From contig NZ_JAQMUE010000034.1 in NCBI RefSeq assembly GCF_028330985.1, positions 62,001 to 126,000 on the forward strand: a stretch of DNA of 64,000 nucleotides, written 5' to 3'. Numbering within the stretch: position 1 is the first letter of the stretch; the number at the start of each line of letters is the position of its first letter. A program made the position numbers and the translations under genes. The DNA is from Roseofilum reptotaenium CS-1145. Its GTDB lineage: Bacteria; Cyanobacteriota; Cyanobacteriia; Cyanobacteriales; Desertifilaceae. Positions 60,997-64,000 of the stretch are shown here, in pieces. The notes below the pieces were generated by a model. It was not told the DNA's origin and did no database searches. It was given only the letters and a program-made list of their open reading frames with translations.

Positions 60997-63273
60997 ATGT
61001 CCAGATCTTCCTTCTTGCCCATCCTTTTAGTCACTCCGTTATGCGCCTCAAGTGCGATCGCCATTGGAGTAACCGCATGGGTGTATTCAAGAACCGGACT
61101 CCCTATCCCTCCAGTCATCGGGTTCATCTGGATCATCTTGCTCTTAACGACAACATTAGGAATTAAAAGCGCCTATAGTCTTCACCGTCAACTTAGCCAG
61201 CAACCTCAAACGCTCCCCGAAAGCGAGCAAACCGAACAACCCTTCCTAGACCATCAATTCCCCAATCCGTCTCCCAACCTCCTTCTAGCCCTAGAACAAA
61301 CCTTAAACACCACCTCTGACTTCTCCAGTGCCCTGCACCTAATCCTAGAGCAAATTTGTCAATTGACGGGTTGGAGTTATGCAGAAGCTTGGATTCCCAC
61401 TGCTGACAAAAGTGCCCTCCAATGTAGCCCCATCTGGTACAAAAATCCCCAAACTCTTTCCCCAGAGCATATAAGTGCGCTACAAGACTTCCGCCACTAC
61501 ACCGAAGGACTCATCCTCCTACCTGACGAAGATATCCCTGGACGAGTCTGGTATAGCAACAAACCCCAATGGTTTGGTAACCTTGCCCAAGACAACGATA
61601 TTTTTTCCAGGGGAACTCTGGCTCATCAAGTTGATCTAGGGGCTGCCTTTGGCCTACCCATCCCCATCCCCGCCGAAGAATCTTTAACCCCTAACCTGAT
61701 TCCGAGACGTTCAGCCAGCTTGGGGATTTTAGTCTTCTTCACCCATTATTCTTCCGTTCAAGATCAATACTGGGTACAACAACTCTCCTATCGCGCCCTT
61801 GACTTTGGTCGAATTCTGCATCAAAAACAAGTGACCACAGAATTTAAAACGCTCTTTAGTGCGATCTCCGATCTGATTCTGATCTTTGATGCCCAAGGCT
61901 ACATTGTCAATATTGCGCCCACTACCCCCAAACCCCTCTACCAGATGCCATCAGAGTTGATCGGTAAAAGTGTACAAGATATCTTTGAACCCGAGCAATC
62001 CACAACCTTTATCCATTTGATCTGGCAAAGCCTCAATACTCAAACGACCCTACAAACAGAATATCAACTCACCATAGAGGAGCAGAGCTTTTGGTTTGCT
62101 GCCACCATTGCCCCCATTACGGATGTGTCTGGAATGGGCGATTCTGTGATTTGGATTGCCCGTGATATTACGGAGCGAAAAGAAGCAATGGAAGCCTTGT
62201 CTGCGGCTAAGGAAGCCGCAGAAAATGCAAATCAGGCCAAAAGTACGTTTTTAGCCAAAATGAGCCATGAACTGCGTACTCCTCTCAACGCTATTCTAGG
62301 CTTTACTCAGGTGATGATCCGCCATCTGGGCGATACGTCTTCCACTGTAACTCCAGCTCGAATTGAAGAGCATTTTGGTTATCTGAAAGTGATTCATCAT
62401 AGTGGCGAACATCTATTAGATCTGATTAACGATTTGTTGAATTGGTCAAAAATAGAGGCCGGGAAAATGGAACTCCATCAGAATCGCTTTAATCTGTACG
62501 ATATGCTCAGTAGCCTCTATCAAATGTTCAAGCTCAAAGCAGAGCATCAAGGGTTAAGCTTATCTTTTGATGTTTCTGCCAAGGTTCCCCCTTTTATTGA
62601 AGCCGATTCGGGGAAATTACGCCAAGTCTTTATTAATTTATTAGGAAACGCCTTAAAGTTTACTCCCCAAGGGGGAATTCAAGTTCAGGTTGATTGTGCC
62701 AATCATGGGTCAGAAAATAATGCTACTTTAATCTGTGAAGTTCAGGATACCGGCATTGGGATTGCCCCCAATGAGTTGTCTCGCTTGTTTGAACCGTTTG
62801 TGCAAAGTTCGAGCGATCGCGGGTTTCAAGAAGGTACAGGTTTAGGCTTACCCATTAGTCAACAAGTTGTAGAATTGATGGGAGGTAAGCTAATGGTAGA
62901 ATCTGAGGTAGGTAAAGGGAGTAAGTTCCAGTTTACCTTACCCATAAAACTAGACATGGGTTCTGAGCCTACTCTGACTTCAGAATCAAGGCAATATACT
63001 ATACCGGCAGATCTAAAACTCCTAAATGCTCCGTTAGCCATCAAACCGCAAGACGTTGAACCGGAAGATCTCAGCTATGTTCAGTCATCAGATTGGGTCA
63101 AACTTCAACAGGCAACCCTAGCTGCGGAAGAGGAATTACTGCTCAAACTAATTGACGAAGTTTTTCCCTCCAATTCGCGAATGCGAGATTGTCTCACAGA
63201 ATGGGTTCATGATTTTCAATTCGATCGAGTGCATCAATTAATTAGTGAGAAACTCTCTGAAAAGGTTAATTGA
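60997..63273 (+). CDS. Membrane-anchored histidine kinase with GAF and PAS domains
   Basis: The 758-residue protein has two N-terminal transmembrane helices (about 6-26 and 33-56) joined by a very short loop. A GAF-like domain (about 95-275) has WSYAEAWIPTADKSALQC and DEDIPGRVWYSNKPQWFGNL. One PAS/PAC unit spans about 285-395. HisKA is MSHELRTPLNAIL and the HATPase is LINLLGNALKF with GTGLGLPIS. It has no REC domain but keeps the helical C-terminal tail seen in the two hybrid kinases. With almost no extracytoplasmic part, the signal must be in the membrane or cytosol. Its stop overlaps the next ATG (TGATG). Confidence 0.92.
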   Translation: MSRSSFLPILLVTPLCASSAIAIGVTAWVYSRTGLPIPPVIGFIWIILLLTTTLGIKSAYSLHRQLSQQPQTLPESEQTEQPFLDHQFPNPSPNLLLALEQTLNTTSDFSSALHLILEQICQLTGWSYAEAWIPTADKSALQCSPIWYKNPQTLSPEHISALQDFRHYTEGLILLPDEDIPGRVWYSNKPQWFGNLAQDNDIFSRGTLAHQVDLGAAFGLPIPIPAEESLTPNLIPRRSASLGILVFFTHYSSVQDQYWVQQLSYRALDFGRILHQKQVTTEFKTLFSAISDLILIFDAQGYIVNIAPTTPKPLYQMPSELIGKSVQDIFEPEQSTTFIHLIWQSLNTQTTLQTEYQLTIEEQSFWFAATIAPITDVSGMGDSVIWIARDITERKEAMEALSAAKEAAENANQAKSTFLAKMSHELRTPLNAILGFTQVMIRHLGDTSSTVTPARIEEHFGYLKVIHHSGEHLLDLINDLLNWSKIEAGKMELHQNRFNLYDMLSSLYQMFKLKAEHQGLSLSFDVSAKVPPFIEADSGKLRQVFINLLGNALKFTPQGGIQVQVDCANHGSENNATLICEVQDTGIGIAPNELSRLFEPFVQSSSDRGFQEGTGLGLPISQQVVELMGGKLMVESEVGKGSKFQFTLPIKLDMGSEPTLTSESRQYTIPADLKLLNAPLAIKPQDVEPEDLSYVQSSDWVKLQQATLAAEEELLLKLIDEVFPSNSRMRDCLTEWVHDFQFDRVHQLISEKLSEKVN

Positions 63274-64000
63274 TGATGAAACTGGGCCACATAACTCATA
63301 AGATCAAGAAAGGGTGGGAACGAATTCGATCGGGGCGTATCCGACACAAAATTGGATCGGGTTATGCATTAGCCATTGGTACTGGCTTGGCGGGTTCGTT
63401 GATTGGGTTAGTCGTGGCTGATTATTATCAAGGACAGGGCATTGTCCAATTAGCGGATGCCAATATTCAAGCTCAATTGTTGGTTCACTTTCAGGTCGAG
63501 ATCGAACGAGCGGAACGATTAGGCGTTTTACTGGGGACAGTCGTTGGCGATCGCGAAGCCTCACAATTGTATCAAAAGAAGCTTGATGATAACCTGGTGG
63601 AGATCCAGACCACCCAGGAAGAGCTACAAACCTTTATCACAGGAAATCCGGCCTGGTTAGCCATTTCTGTAGACACCTTCGAGCCATTTCTAGAGCGCTA
63701 TACTCAAGCCTTAGTTGAATATAGCGATCGTATCCAACAGATTATTAATCAACCGAATATTGGCTTAGAAGAACAGCACAATCAACTCAGATCTCTGGTG
63801 CTATCCGAGAGACAACGAGAATTAGACCAATTAGGGGCGACTCTCGATCAAATCCTAGCCACAGCTCAACAACAAGCTCGACAAGCGGAAGTCGAGTTGG
63901 AAAATGCCCAAGGTCTGGAAAAAGGGATCATTATTTTTAGTAGTTTATTCGCTGTAGCGATCGCCGGTTGGATTGCCCTGGGCACAACCGAAGATATTAT
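63273..64000 (+). CDS. N-terminus of a membrane sensor (probably histidine kinase), cut by window
   Basis: The frame opens at ATG 63273 inside the stop of the previous gene and stays open for 242 codons to the window end. The visible part has a basic cytoplasmic start (MMKLGHITHKIKKGW), a first transmembrane helix (about 35-52, IGSGYALAIGTGLAGSLIGL), and about 155 residues of mainly helical, glutamine/glutamate-rich sensor domain. A second helix (IIIFSSLFAVAIAGWIAL) follows and then the start of a cytoplasmic part. This is the layout of sensor kinases with a four-helix-bundle input domain. The catalytic part lies beyond the window, so kinase is inferred from the coupled genes. Confidence 0.8.
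   Translation, partial: MMKLGHITHKIKKGWERIRSGRIRHKIGSGYALAIGTGLAGSLIGLVVADYYQGQGIVQLADANIQAQLLVHFQVEIERAERLGVLLGTVVGDREASQLYQKKLDDNLVEIQTTQEELQTFITGNPAWLAISVDTFEPFLERYTQALVEYSDRIQQIINQPNIGLEEQHNQLRSLVLSERQRELDQLGATLDQILATAQQQARQAEVELENAQGLEKGIIIFSSLFAVAIAGWIALGTTEDI

Overview
The window reads as a cyanobacterial chromosome segment. The octamer GCGATCGC (HIP1) recurs throughout. Many genes belong to families typical of cyanobacteria: a biliverdin-forming heme oxygenase, XisH/XisI, Uma2-type proteins, DUF3370, DUF2301, DUF29, pentapeptide-repeat proteins, CHAT-TPR proteins, and kinases with the N-terminal VVKQLKP signature. Much of the signalling and repeat content suggests a large-genome, probably filamentous, strain. 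I cannot name the species. No rRNA, tRNA, CRISPR array or complete insertion sequence was recognised.

Layout. 1-5.2 kb: end-truncated ABC-2 permease, GNAT acetyltransferase, secreted DUF1400 alpha/beta hydrolase, and a pentapeptide/NACHT pair. 5.3-9.9 kb: double-domain SagB-type oxidoreductase, a decayed Uma2 gene, an M16 zinc peptidase and a fructosamine kinase-like protein. 9.9-11.8 kb: an AT-rich two-gene cassette (TOPRIM-like protein plus AAA ATPase, TAATG-coupled) with hairpin repeats on both sides. It is the best candidate here for an undescribed defence-like system. 11.8-17 kb: envelope-type proteins (MORN, DUF3370, and an RDD/HEAT/pentapeptide fusion). 17.3-19.6 kb: ProV- and ProW-like osmolyte transporter genes with no binding-protein gene. 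19.5-26.6 kb: membrane proteins, a GTGA-coupled small protein/retropepsin-like protease pair, DUF2301, DUF29, an RqcH/NFACT homologue, a repeat-rich intergenic region, and toxin and Uma2 remnants.

26.7-31.3 kb: hybrid histidine kinase overlapping a REC-histidine kinase. 31.4-36.7 kb: CHAT-TPR protein followed by a Ser/Thr kinase fused to a formylglycine-generating-enzyme-like domain, then an intact Uma2 protein. 36.8-43.1 kb: an orphan gene, a small inverted-repeat element, and glycogen/starch genes (GH133 debranching enzyme, pentapeptide protein, GH13-CBM20 amylase). 43.2-46.2 kb: heme oxygenase, and a DUF4212/sodium-solute symporter pair. 46.2-52.3 kb: XisI/XisH, MurE, a methyltransferase next to a small inverted-repeat element, and a YyaL-type thioredoxin-fold protein. 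52.5-64 kb: a second CHAT-TPR protein and a four-gene signalling cluster (CBS-PAS hybrid kinase, REC-GGDEF-EAL, GAF-PAS kinase, and a membrane sensor cut by the window end).

Two themes stand out. The first is signalling: two paralogous kinase/response-regulator loci share a REC module and an unusual helical C-terminal tail, and there are two CHAT proteins and a kinase-FGE fusion. The second is turnover of small accessory genes: one intact and two decayed Uma2 loci, a truncated DUF3368 PIN-like toxin, a possible ParE stub, XisHI, and several palindromic repeats resembling non-autonomous mobile elements.
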